A program made the translations under genes and the position numbers. From positions 1 to 64,000 of the forward strand of contig NZ_JAHDTF010000004.1 in NCBI RefSeq assembly GCF_018531465.1: a stretch of 64,000 bases of DNA, given 5' to 3'. Numbering within the stretch: the stretch's first letter is position 1; the number at the start of each line of letters is the position of its first letter. Shown here piece after piece: positions 46,431 to 55,600 of the stretch. The stretch comes from Sphaerisporangium fuscum (GTDB lineage Bacteria; Actinomycetota; Actinomycetes; Streptosporangiales; Streptosporangiaceae). The notes under the pieces were generated by a model that ran no database searches, was not told the origin of the DNA, and worked only from the letters and a program-made list of their open reading frames with translations.

Positions 46431-47972
46431 TCAGGCCTTGGTGGCGATGTCGCCGTCCTTGGTGACGATGGAGCCGGACCAGAGGTTGGCGGCCGACTTG
46501 TAGATCGAGTAGGTCTCGCTGTCGAAGTACGGCGAGGTGGCGAAGTCGATCCGGCCGTTGGCGTCGGCGTCGCCGATGAGGCTGGTGACACCGTTGATGT
46601 AGCCGAGGCGCTTGGTGCTGCTGTACTTCAGGATCCAGGGGCCACCGGAGGAGCCGGCGGTCATGGAGCACTTCAGACCGATCTGGGCCTCGGCCTTGAA
46701 CTTCGCAACCGGGGCGGCGGCGAAGGTCTTGCCGTAGCACCACTTCGGCGTGACACCGGTGAACGGCTTGTCACCGTCGGGGTGCGGGGCCGCGGGGTAG
46801 CCGAAGGCGTAGACCGGCTGGCCGACCTTCTGGTTCCAGGTGAAGCCCTGGCCGCCGACGTTGTCGCCCAGGCGACCGGCGTCCTTGACGACCACCACGA
46901 AGAAGAGGGTCTTGTAGTACTTGGTGGTGGAGTCGCTCTTCACCCAGTACGACACGAAGTAGTGGGTGATGGTGTAGGACGAGTCGACGATCTTCTTGTA
47001 GCCGGGGCCGGTGTACGCGTTGTACGTGGCCTCGTCAACGACCTCGGTGACCGGCTTCTTGAACTTCGACTTGTGGTAGTTGACCGGGGTGTTCTCGGAG
47101 GGAGCCTTCTCCCACTCGTCCTTGGTCACTTCCTTGGTCACCGGGTGGCCGCCCTTGGTGCCCCACGGGAGGACGACCTCGGAGCCGGTGGTCTTCGACC
47201 AAGCGTCGACGCTCTCGCCGCCCTTGGCGTCGACGGTCTTCTTGTACTCGTCGGCCGTGATCTCCACGTCCTTCGCGTACTTCTCGCCCTGCCAGTTGTT
47301 GTAGGTCTCCTGGGTGACCTGCTTCTCGCCACCGAAAGCGATGCCGTTGTAAACGGTGACGAAGGCGTAGTCGCTGTCGAAGTCCTCGTACACCGCGAAG
47401 TCGTAGTGCGTGTACGCGGCCTTACCGACGTAGATGCCCCAGGGAGCCTTGCCCTGGTAGTAGCCCGGGATGAACACCCAGTTGTCGAGCGCACCGTTCT
47501 GGATGCCCTCGTCGAACACGCAGTGCCCGGCGGTGGCGACCAGGTTGTGGTACTTGCTCTGGATGGAGGACGCGGAGCACCAGTACTCCTTGTCGCCCAC
47601 CGTGAAGAAGACCTTGCCGATGGTCTTCGGCAGGTTGACGTTCTTGACCTTGGTCGGGACGACCTTCTCCTGGCCGATCGGCGCGACCTGGCCGGCCTTG
47701 CCGTCGGGGTTGGCGGTGCCGCCACCAAGCTTGATCTTGCCCTCGACCTGGCTGCTGGACTCGTACTCAGCCGCGGCCTTCAGGTTGGCGCCGGCGTTGG
47801 CGGTCCAGAAGCTCGTGATCTTCTTGGCCTCGGAAGCGGAAGCCAGGGAGACGACCTTCTTGGAGGGAGCGGTCGCGGCGTTGGCCGAGGTGACCAGGGT
47901 CGCGCCGATCATGCTGGTGGCGGCGATAGCGCCACCCAGCGGGAGCGCGAGGCGCTTCACTCGGGTGTTCAC
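46431..47972 (-). CDS. Secreted trypsin-like protease paralog 5, mosaic insertion
   Basis: 513 residues from GTG 47972. Triad ATAGHC, FDSDYAFVTVYNG, GSSGGPW intact. Both flanks are nearly the same as protease 4, but the centre of the insertion (DAWSKTTGSEVVLPWGT, VTKEVTKDEWEKAPS) matches protease 7 rather than 4, indicating recombination between paralogs. Predicted secreted and active. Confidence 0.88.
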   Translation of the reverse strand: MNTRVKRLALPLGGAIAATSMIGATLVTSANAATAPSKKVVSLASASEAKKITSFWTANAGANLKAAAEYESSSQVEGKIKLGGGTANPDGKAGQVAPIGQEKVVPTKVKNVNLPKTIGKVFFTVGDKEYWCSASSIQSKYHNLVATAGHCVFDEGIQNGALDNWVFIPGYYQGKAPWGIYVGKAAYTHYDFAVYEDFDSDYAFVTVYNGIAFGGEKQVTQETYNNWQGEKYAKDVEITADEYKKTVDAKGGESVDAWSKTTGSEVVLPWGTKGGHPVTKEVTKDEWEKAPSENTPVNYHKSKFKKPVTEVVDEATYNAYTGPGYKKIVDSSYTITHYFVSYWVKSDSTTKYYKTLFFVVVVKDAGRLGDNVGGQGFTWNQKVGQPVYAFGYPAAPHPDGDKPFTGVTPKWCYGKTFAAAPVAKFKAEAQIGLKCSMTAGSSGGPWILKYSSTKRLGYINGVTSLIGDADANGRIDFATSPYFDSETYSIYKSAANLWSGSIVTKDGDIATKA

Positions 47973-48034
47973 AAGGAACTCCTTGGGCTGTCGTGGGACG
48001 CCACTTGCGTCCCATGCGTCAGTAAAGGGATGAC
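47973..48034 (-). promoter_or_regulatory. Conserved structured 5' leader, protease 5
   Basis: Transcript strand: CCCTTTACTGACGCATGGGA, hairpin GGGACGC-AAGTG-GCGTCCC (47995-48013, full Watson-Crick), then CAAGGAGTTCCTTG before the GTG. Confidence 0.55.
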
Positions 48035-48246
48035 AAAAAAGATAGCGTCGTGATCTTCGTCCCGATACGACTTCTGGATCCCGTTCTTGACCTTGGGCCC
48101 CTCGTGTCCTTTTTGTGACCGAAGCTCCACTGGAATGATCTTTGTCAGACGGCGTCCCGAGTAGATCTTTCTGCAGGTCAGATGCACCGCTAAACGATCA
48201 ACTACTCACCGTGATCTTTACTGTCGCGTTATGTGATCACTGAATT

Positions 48247-48302
48247 TGTGTCGTAGATCACAGTGATTTGATGGAACTGACCCGGGCCCGCGGCCCGTCT
48301 AA
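48247..48302 (+). promoter_or_regulatory. Crp-like site plus ECF-type promoter C
   Basis: TGTGTCGTAGATCACA (48247-48262, one mismatch), 10 bases, GGAACT (48273-48278), 17 bases, CGTCTAA (48296-48302). The -35 is closest to the ECF GGAAC consensus. Confidence 0.6.
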
Positions 48303-48308
48303 CGGCTC

Positions 48309-48410
48309 CGCACACCGAGAGAACGTCTGGAACGGGACATCCCGACAGGCGGCTACGGAGCGGACAGCGGAACGCGGAAGGGCCCGGCACGAATGCCGGG
48401 CCCTTCCGCG
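48309..48410 (+). ncRNA. Candidate small RNA C
   Basis: About 100 nt between promoter C and the 17-bp hairpin 48373-48410. No ORF. Inferred. Confidence 0.3.
48373..48410. terminator. Terminator after protease 6
   Basis: 17-bp stem CGCGGAAGGGCCCGGCA with loop CGAA, the longest in the cluster. Confidence 0.85.
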
Positions 48411-48430
48411 TGAGTCTGTGGCTACGCGCC

Positions 48431-49633
48431 TCAGTCGGTCTTCTGCCGGGCCGCGTAGGAGTAGACGGCATAGGTCGCCGTGTTGAAGTACGGCGACGAG
48501 ACGCCGTCGTTGCGCCCGTTGCCGTCCAGGTCCCAGGTGATGCTGTTGACGCCGTTGAGGTAGCCGATGCGGCGCGTGTTGCTGTACTTGATCAGCCATG
48601 GCCCGCCGCTGGCGCCGGAGGTGAAGGCGCACCCCTTGAACAGGACGCCGTTCTGCAGGTCCCACTTGTCGGTGGAGATCTTGCTCGTCGCCGGTGTCAG
48701 GCAGGACTCCATCGTGCGGCCGTTGAAGGGCCGGCTGCCGTCGCCGTTCGGCCCCGCGGGGTATCCGAAGGCGTACGCCGCGACCGTGAAGCCCCTGTTC
48801 CATGCGAAGCCCTGGCCGCCGACCTGGCTCTCGAGCCGTCCGGTGTCCACCCGCTTGTATTCGGTCTGACCCTTGGCGTCCTTTTTGGGCTTGCCGTTCG
48901 CGTCGAGGTCGGGGGCGTACTTGTAGCCGTGGTGGACGGTGACGAAGGCGTAGTCGTAGTCGAAGTCGCCGGTGGCGGCGTAGGTGCCGTTGAGGTAGAG
49001 CGTGTGCCCGACGTAGATGCCGTACGGTGTCAGGCCGTCTCCGGCGTACGAGGGGATGAAGACCCAGTACTCGACCGGCTTGCCGTTCTTGGCGTCGTAC
49101 GCGCAGTGGCCGGCCGTGGCGACCACGTTGCCGTACTTGGAGTGCACGGACGAGGCCGAACACCAGTACTCGGCGTTGCCGATGCGGAAGAAGACCTTGC
49201 CGACCGTCGGCGGGAGGTTGACGTTCTTGGAGTTGATGACCTGGTCGGCCGTCCTCGGCGGGACCTGGCCCGACACGGCTCTCGTCTTGTCGTCGAGCTT
49301 CGTGCTGATGCTGCCCGCCTCGGCGGCCGCCGGGGTGGCGGTGGCGGCGGCGGGCGTGCTGCTCGGACTCGTCGTCTTGGATCCGGAACTGGGCGCCGAC
49401 TTGTCGGGGGGTGTGTAGCTGTTCGCCCGCTTCAGACGGTCGGGCGTCCACCAGTCGACGACCTTCTGCATGTCCGCGTCGGTCTGCGCGAGCGCGACGG
49501 AGGTGATGCCGTCGGGCACCGACGACCCCGACGCGAACGCGGGCGCACCTCCCGGGCCCGCGGACAGGATCACACTCGCGGACGCGAGGGCGCCGCAGAA
49601 TGTGAGCGCGATCCGCTTCGCTCGGGCCGGCAT
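48431..49633 (-). CDS. Secreted trypsin-like protease paralog 6 (divergent)
   Basis: 400 residues from ATG 49633 (MPARAKRIALTFCGALASAS). Most diverged member: a Ser/Thr/Pro/Ala-rich pro-region (SGSKTTSPSSTPAAATATPA), then YWCSASSVHSKYGNVVATAG with His, FDYDYAFVTVHHG and GASGGPW. Only about 30 residues (DLDANGKPKKDAKGQTEYKR) stand at the insertion site. Triad complete. Its upstream region lacks the shared leader. Confidence 0.86.
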   Translation of the reverse strand: MPARAKRIALTFCGALASASVILSAGPGGAPAFASGSSVPDGITSVALAQTDADMQKVVDWWTPDRLKRANSYTPPDKSAPSSGSKTTSPSSTPAAATATPAAAEAGSISTKLDDKTRAVSGQVPPRTADQVINSKNVNLPPTVGKVFFRIGNAEYWCSASSVHSKYGNVVATAGHCAYDAKNGKPVEYWVFIPSYAGDGLTPYGIYVGHTLYLNGTYAATGDFDYDYAFVTVHHGYKYAPDLDANGKPKKDAKGQTEYKRVDTGRLESQVGGQGFAWNRGFTVAAYAFGYPAGPNGDGSRPFNGRTMESCLTPATSKISTDKWDLQNGVLFKGCAFTSGASGGPWLIKYSNTRRIGYLNGVNSITWDLDGNGRNDGVSSPYFNTATYAVYSYAARQKTD

Positions 49634-49781
49634 TTCGTACCTTCCAATGATCAGAGATGAACAGACAACAGTGAAGGGCGATTTTTCCAGATCAACGGGC
49701 CTGTGGCACCCCACTTGGCGGACCTGGATTCACTTTGTTATTGAACATGTGATCGACGACACTGCTGGAAAGTGCGGCGGA

Positions 49782-49810
49782 AGGGGGCCGGACGCACGGC
49801 CCGGCCCCCT
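49782..49810. terminator. Terminator after protease 7
   Basis: 10-bp stem AGGGGGCCGG / CCGGCCCCCT, 9-nt loop. Confidence 0.75.
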
Positions 49811-49828
49811 ACTGTGCCGTGGCGCGCG

Positions 49829-51334
49829 TCAGCTCGTCGTAAGCTTCCCGGTCCACAGGTTGGCGGCGTACTTGTAGACACCGTAGGTGTCGCTGTTGAA
49901 GTACGGCGTCGTGATGTGGTCGTACCGGCCGTTGCCGTCGGTGTCGAGAGTCAGGCTCACGACACCGTTGAGGTATCCGGTCCGGTTCGCGCTCTTGTAC
50001 ACGATGAGGAACGGGCCGCCGGTCGCGCCCGGGGTGAAGGCGCACTTGATGGCGAGCTGCTCCTCGGCCTTGTACTTGGCCACCGCGGGGGCGGCGGCCG
50101 TCTGGCCGTAGCACCACTTCATGGTCTCGCCGGTGTAGGCCTTGTTGCCGTCGAGGTGCGCGTCGGTCGGGTACCCGAAGCTGAACTGCTTGGCCTTGGT
50201 GCTCCGGTTCCAGGTGAAGCCTTGGCCGCCGACGTTGTCGCCGAGGCGACCGGCGTCCACGAACGTCTTGATGTAGAAGACCGTCTTGTAGTACTTGACG
50301 TCGGTCGTCTTCTTCACCCAGTACTTCACGAAGTAGTGGGTGATGGTGTAGGCCGAGTCGACGATCTTCTTGTAGCCGGGGCCCTTGTAGTTGTTGTACG
50401 TGACCTCGTCGACGATCTCCGTCGCGGTCTTGCCGGGCGCCTTGGCGTAGTTGACCTTGGCGTCGGCGGCCGGGGCCTTGTCGTACTCGTCCTTGGTGAC
50501 CTCCTTGACGACCTTCTGGCCGCCGGCGGTGCCCCAGGGCAGGACGACTTCGGAACCGGTGGTCTTCGACCAGGCGTCGGCGGTCTCGCCGCCCTTCTCG
50601 TCGACCTTCTTCTGGTACTCGTCCTTGGTGATCTGGACGTCCTCGGCCCGCTTCGGACCCTTGTAGGCGTCGTAGGTGGTCTTGTCGACGACCTTCTCGC
50701 CCGTCTGCTTCACGCCGTTGAAGACGTTCACGAAGGCATAGTCGTAGTCGTAGTCCTCGTAGACCTTGAAGTCGTCGTGGAGGTTGACCTTCGAGCCCAC
50801 GTAGATGCCGAACGGCGCCTTGCCCTGGTAGTAGCCGGGGATGAAGACGAAGTTGTCGACGAACTTGTTCTTGTCGGTGTCGTACACGCAGTGCCCGGCC
50901 GTGGCGACCAGGTTGTGGTACTTCGACTGAACAGAGGTGCCGGAGCACCAGTACGGCTTGCCGTCGACCTGGAAGAACACCTTGCCGACGTTGGTCGGCA
51001 GGTTGACGTTCTTCGACTTGCCGACGCTCTTGTCGCCGTCCCCGATCGGGGCGATCTGGCCGGCCTTGCCGTCGGCGGAGGCCTTGCTCGTGCTCTTGTG
51101 CAGCTTGGCGGAGACCGAGGAGTCCTCGTTGAAGTGCTTGGCCGCCTTCAGCTTGCTCGGCGTCCAGGACCCCGCGATGGCCTTCGCGTCGGTCCCGTTC
51201 GCCAGCGAGCCCGACCTGACCGGGGAGGGCTTGGTCTGCGCGCTCGCGGGAGTGGTGAGGGTCGCGCCGATCACGCCGGTGACGACGAGAGCGCCACCGA
51301 GAGGGAGGATCAGACGCTTTGCTCGGGTGTTCAT
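49829..51334 (-). CDS. Secreted trypsin-like protease paralog 7, catalytic Ser replaced by Thr
   Basis: 501 residues from ATG 51334. Signal peptide ends near TTPASA. His in ATAGHC and Asp in YDYDYAFVNVFNG are kept, but the Ser motif reads AFTPGATGGPFLIVY: Ser to Thr (ACC on the coding strand). Carries the long insertion, with two VD-x-x-TY repeats (VVDKTTYDAYKGP, IVDEVTYNNYKGPGYKK). Thr rarely supports chymotrypsin-fold catalysis, so it is probably a pseudoprotease. Divergent from the SSI inhibitor gene. Confidence 0.85.
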   Translation of the reverse strand: MNTRAKRLILPLGGALVVTGVIGATLTTPASAQTKPSPVRSGSLANGTDAKAIAGSWTPSKLKAAKHFNEDSSVSAKLHKSTSKASADGKAGQIAPIGDGDKSVGKSKNVNLPTNVGKVFFQVDGKPYWCSGTSVQSKYHNLVATAGHCVYDTDKNKFVDNFVFIPGYYQGKAPFGIYVGSKVNLHDDFKVYEDYDYDYAFVNVFNGVKQTGEKVVDKTTYDAYKGPKRAEDVQITKDEYQKKVDEKGGETADAWSKTTGSEVVLPWGTAGGQKVVKEVTKDEYDKAPAADAKVNYAKAPGKTATEIVDEVTYNNYKGPGYKKIVDSAYTITHYFVKYWVKKTTDVKYYKTVFYIKTFVDAGRLGDNVGGQGFTWNRSTKAKQFSFGYPTDAHLDGNKAYTGETMKWCYGQTAAAPAVAKYKAEEQLAIKCAFTPGATGGPFLIVYKSANRTGYLNGVVSLTLDTDGNGRYDHITTPYFNSDTYGVYKYAANLWTGKLTTS

Positions 51335-51392
51335 TGAGCTCCTTCTATGTCATGGGTTGCCCGGGAGAGCCCCATGCGTACGTAAAGAGACC
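51335..51392 (-). promoter_or_regulatory. Conserved 5' leader, protease 7
   Basis: Transcript strand: CTCTTTACGTACGCATGGGG, possible stem CATGGG / CCCATG (51351-51376), then AGAAGGAG before the ATG. Confidence 0.45.
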
Positions 51393-51599
51393 TGAAGACC
51401 GTACTGCTGCGATCACCCCGAACAGTCGCAAATCCGGACAAATACAGCTCGCCGTAATCAGTTTGTTATGAAACGCCGGGAACCGGAGAGATATCTGGTG
51501 CGTCGAATTTCGCCTTGTGATCAGGGGGACGGCGCGAGAGCGACAAGGAGAGGAACAGAGGCTGCGGCCGGCACGGGCACGCGGAATCGGGGGATCCAC

Positions 51600-52274
51600 A
51601 TGCGACGTCTCTTTATAGGCCTGACCTGCACGTTTGTCTCTTTCGGCGGAGCGGTGACGCTCGCCCCGGCAGCCTCGGCCGTCTCCGCCGCGCCGCGCGC
51701 GCTCGCCGCCATCCCGCGCCCGTTCCCAGGGGGCCCGGCGGCCCACTCCGTCGGTTGGAACCCGGTGGCGGAACTCGCGCACGGGGACAGGGACGGCGGT
51801 CACTCCAGCGAGGACGGCCCTCACATTGAGTCATGGAGCTCGTACTTCGAGTCAGGGAACGGCCGCTCCGGGAACGGCCAATCCGGGACCGGTCACTTCG
51901 GAAACGGCCAATCTGGGACCGGTTACTTCGGGAACGGTCACCTCGGGCGGGCCCGAGGCAAGATCGGCCGGGTGCTGCTGCTGACCATCGCCCGCGGCGA
52001 CTCCAGCACGCCGGCCCACCGCGCCACGTACCTCCAGTGCGCCCCGGCGGGCGGCAGCCACCCGAAGAGCGGAGATGCCTGCCGGCAACTCGAGCGGGTC
52101 GCGGCCAACCTGAACGACATGAACGTCTCCCCGGACGACAAGTGCGCCAAGGAGTACGACCCGGTGACGGTCTACGGCACCGGCCTCTGGGACGGCAGCC
52201 GCCTGGCCTACGAACGCACCTTCCGCAACCGCTGCGAACTCCACGCCTCCACAGGAGCGGTCTTCGACTTCTGA
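51600..52274 (+). CDS. Subtilisin-inhibitor-like (SSI family) secreted protease inhibitor
   Basis: 224 residues from ATG 51600 (MRRLFIGLTCTFVSFGGAVT), a signal peptide ending near ASAVSA. A non-SSI N-terminal region with pentapeptide repeats is followed by the SSI domain: LLLTIARGDSSTPAHRATYL, C-APAGGSHPKSGDA-C, KCAKEYDPV reactive loop and YERTFRNRCELHASTG. Four Cys form the two family disulfides. By alignment to SSI (C-P-M-V-Y-D-P) P1 is Lys and P2 Ala, predicting inhibition of trypsin-like enzymes. Divergent from protease 7. Confidence 0.88.
   Translation: MRRLFIGLTCTFVSFGGAVTLAPAASAVSAAPRALAAIPRPFPGGPAAHSVGWNPVAELAHGDRDGGHSSEDGPHIESWSSYFESGNGRSGNGQSGTGHFGNGQSGTGYFGNGHLGRARGKIGRVLLLTIARGDSSTPAHRATYLQCAPAGGSHPKSGDACRQLERVAANLNDMNVSPDDKCAKEYDPVTVYGTGLWDGSRLAYERTFRNRCELHASTGAVFDF
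51852..51941 (+). repeat. Six 15-bp tandem units inside the SSI gene
   Basis: Units such as TCCGGGAACGGCCAA and TTCGGGAACGGTCAC encode [S/F]G[N/T]G[x] pentapeptides (SGNGR, SGNGQ, SGTGH, FGNGQ, SGTGY, FGNGH). Confidence 0.85.
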
Positions 52275-52304
52275 CAGCTCACGCCACGCGAGCGGAAAAC
52301 AGCG

Positions 52305-52340
52305 AGCAGTAGGACCGGGCGACCGCCCGGCCCTACTGCT
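52305..52340 (+). terminator. Terminator after the SSI gene
   Basis: AGCAGTAGGACCGGGC pairs with GCCCGGCCCTACTGCT (one mismatch), loop GACC. The remainder of 52341-52605 shows no gene. Confidence 0.8.
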
Positions 52341-52605
52341 GCTCGACGGATGAAGCCCTAACGGACGCACCGATTCCAAGATCGGAGCCGCGTTCTAATG
52401 CGTGCCTACCCAAATGCCAGAGGCCGCTGAACTGCGAATTATCCTTTGAAGTGCATCGCTTTAGTGATCTTCCGATCGCTTTCGGTCGATCATGCGTTAC
52501 GGACACCCTCGGCGTGTTCCCGGTGATCCATGCCACATTGCTGGAAGATCGCTGGCAACATACAAACCACCTGACAGGTCCACTTACGACCCATTGGGGT
52601 GGTGT

Positions 52606-55600
52606 GTGAAACTATCAGGAACGTTCCAGTTACCCTCAGCTAGAGAGAGGCAGGGCTTACGCCGAAGGACCGCCGTCGTCATGGTGTCGGCTCTGGCGGC
52701 TTCCCTCCTCACCGCCGGTGCCATGGCCCCGGCCACCGCGGACACCAAGACGAATCCGGCTCCGGCCCCCTCCAACCTCACGCCGAAGGCCACCGAGTTC
52801 CCCCGCCCTGCCGACCCCGACGCGGACCTCCGCGCCGGCATCGCCGAGGCGAAGAAGCAGAACAAGCCGGTAGAGGTTCTGCCCGCGGCCACCGAAACCT
52901 CCCGAACCTGGGCCTATCCCGACGGCCACCTCGCGATGGAGTCCTATTCCGCTCCCGCACGTGTGAAGCAGGCCGACGGTTCCTGGGCCTGGATGGACAC
53001 CTCCCTCGTCGAACAGGACGGAGCGCTCAAGCCGAAGGTCGCCAAAGCCAAGGTCCAGTTCTCGCTCGGTGGGGACGCTCCCTTTGCGACCATGGAGCGT
53101 GCCGGCGGTCAGCGATTCGCCCTCTCGTGGGGAAAGACGTTGCCCCGGCCTGTCATCAACGGCAACGTCGCGACGTACGTCGATGCGGCCGGGCCAGGGG
53201 CGGATCTGGTGGTCACCGCCCGTAGCACCGGCTTCTCACATGACGTCGTGCTGCGAGAGCGACCCAAGGGGCCTTTGGAATTCCGCCTCCCGGTCGAGTC
53301 GACGGGGATCAGCTTCGGCAAGAGCAAGAAGGGCGGACTGCAGCTCACCGATGCCAAGGACAAGGTGGTGGCAGAGGCCCCCCGTCCGGTGATGCTGGAG
53401 AGCACCGGCGAATCCGCGGCCGGCAGCCCAAAGACCCGCCGTATCGGAACGATCAACACCTCGGTGGTACGGGAGAACGGCCGGCAGATCCTCGTGCTCA
53501 GCCAGACGCGGCTTGGCTGGCCGACCCGGCGACGCGATATCCCGTGACGATCGATCCCACCACGACACTCACCGCCACCAGCGATACGACCCTGGGTTCA
53601 CGGTCGGAATGCGGCACTTTCGACTCGCCTGAAGACACGCTGCTGAAGGTTGGCGGCGAGCTGTGGAGGTGTTCGGGCACTTCGAAGTTCCAGTACTTCC
53701 GTTCTTATCTGCAGTTCGACACCAGCGCGCTCGAAGGGAAGGCGATCTACTCGGCGGCGCTGCAGCTGTGGCGTACACAGGCTGGAGCCTGTTCCGCCAG
53801 GGGAGACGGGAAGGTTTGGGCCAGTCCCCTCGCCGACTCCTGGACGGCCGGCAGCCTGACTTGGTACAACAAGCCGTCGACCGGAGAGGGGATCGTCGGG
53901 ACGATCTGCCCGACCACTGGGGTTAACACTCCCGCTGCTATGTCGTGGCCCATCACCAACTGGGTCAAGAAGTGGTCGGCAGGTACTCCGAACTATGGCA
54001 TCGAGCTCAGTGGACCTACTGAGGACCTGGTCAACGACTGGGACGGTTACTCAGTCTTGTTCCACTCCACGGAGATGACCGGTGCCGGAGCGACCCCGCC
54101 GAAGCTCATAGTGCAGTACTTCCTGCCGCCTGAGATCCCCACCGTCACTGCTGAATCGGTCGACTCCATGGACGCCGACCAAGCGATCGTGCGCACGAGT
54201 TCGGTGAAGGTCGGCTACAAGAGCAGCTCTGTCGACGGTCGCAACCTCGACTACTACCTTTCAGTACTTGACTCCACTGCACCTCTGCCTGCCTGGACTA
54301 CTGGTGCTGGAGCAGTCGGCCAGTGGAGCTTCACAGAAGGCGCAGAGTCGAGCGACAGCAGTGGTAACAAGCACTCGCTCGTGATGGTCTCAGGCCGTTA
54401 CGCCTACATCGATGGCAAGGACGGCAAAGGACTACAGCTCAACGGCGCGACCGCCGTTCCATCGTACGCTTCCACGCAAGAACCCGTGTTGCACACCGAC
54501 AAGAGCTTCTCAGTGGCCGGTTGGGTGCGCCTTGATGTCACTCCGACCTGGGCGGCTGGGTTCTTTAGCCAACAGAACTCCACCCAAGACGGCTTTGTGG
54601 TCGGATACAACCCGAATACCCGCAAGTGGGATATGACCCTGAGAAGCAGTGGCACGGCGAGCAAGACCATTGCTTCATCGGCCACTGGAAGCACCGGCAC
54701 CTGGACGCACCTGGCGGCGATCTACGACGCATCAGCCCACAAGATGCGCCTGTACGTCAACGGCGCGCTCTCCGCCGAGGACAGCTACACCTCTACTTCT
54801 GACACGTGGTCCAGCAACAGCCAGTTCTTCATCAACCCCAGCGGTGGCAGTCTCACAGCGTCTAAAGCCTCGTATGACGAGGTCCGCGCCTATCAGCGGG
54901 CTTTGAGCGAGACCGAGATCAAGTGGATGCTCAACCTCACCCCGCCGACCAACGCCAACCTCCCCTCCGGCCAGTCCGCGACCAAGACCTACGACGTCAG
55001 CAACGTCGACAGCTTCAAGGTCTCCGTCAAGGCCTGCCTGAACGGCGTAACCCCCATCACCTGCAGCGAGTCCCCCTACTACCGAATCACCACCGACGCC
55101 CCCTACCTGCCGACCGACACCGAGACCGGCATGGCGGACCCAACCCAGCCGATCCTCTCGGGAATGGTCAACCGCCCCTCCGGCGGCCCGGTGGTAGCCA
55201 AGTACTACCTGTACGACGGCACCGGCGCCCCTATCGGTTCAATCCCCCTCGGAAAGCGGGATGTGAAGGGCGGTGAGCGCGCATCGTTCCAGCTTCCTGC
55301 TGATACGGTCCAGCCAGGTACTATCTACAAATGGCAGATGCAGGCATGCGTGGAAGAAATCTGCACGGCCAAAACGAACGCAGTAAGCTTTGCCACTCCG
55401 GGGACGCCACCAGCAGATCCCATCGGAGATGTTCGACACCTCACCTTGAGTAGGGACAGCTTCGTCATCAAGGCCGCGAAGACCGGCCCGACCGCCTGCA
55501 ACGGTAGTCCTTGCGTCGTCACTGACACAGACATCATGCAAGTGAGCGGCACTGGAACCGACCAGACGGCCATGGTAATCGGCTTCCGGCTTGGTGAGCT

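Noticed and set aside
39198..49810. Regularly spaced GGGCCCGGCA-type repeats that could look like a dispersed CRISPR or mobile repeat.
   Set aside because: Each is a single hairpin just after a protease stop codon with no spacer array; they are terminators.
40324..51392. Known riboswitch classes (c-di-AMP ydaO, cobalamin, TPP) in the protease leaders.
   Set aside because: None of their conserved cores could be found; reported as an unknown leader instead.
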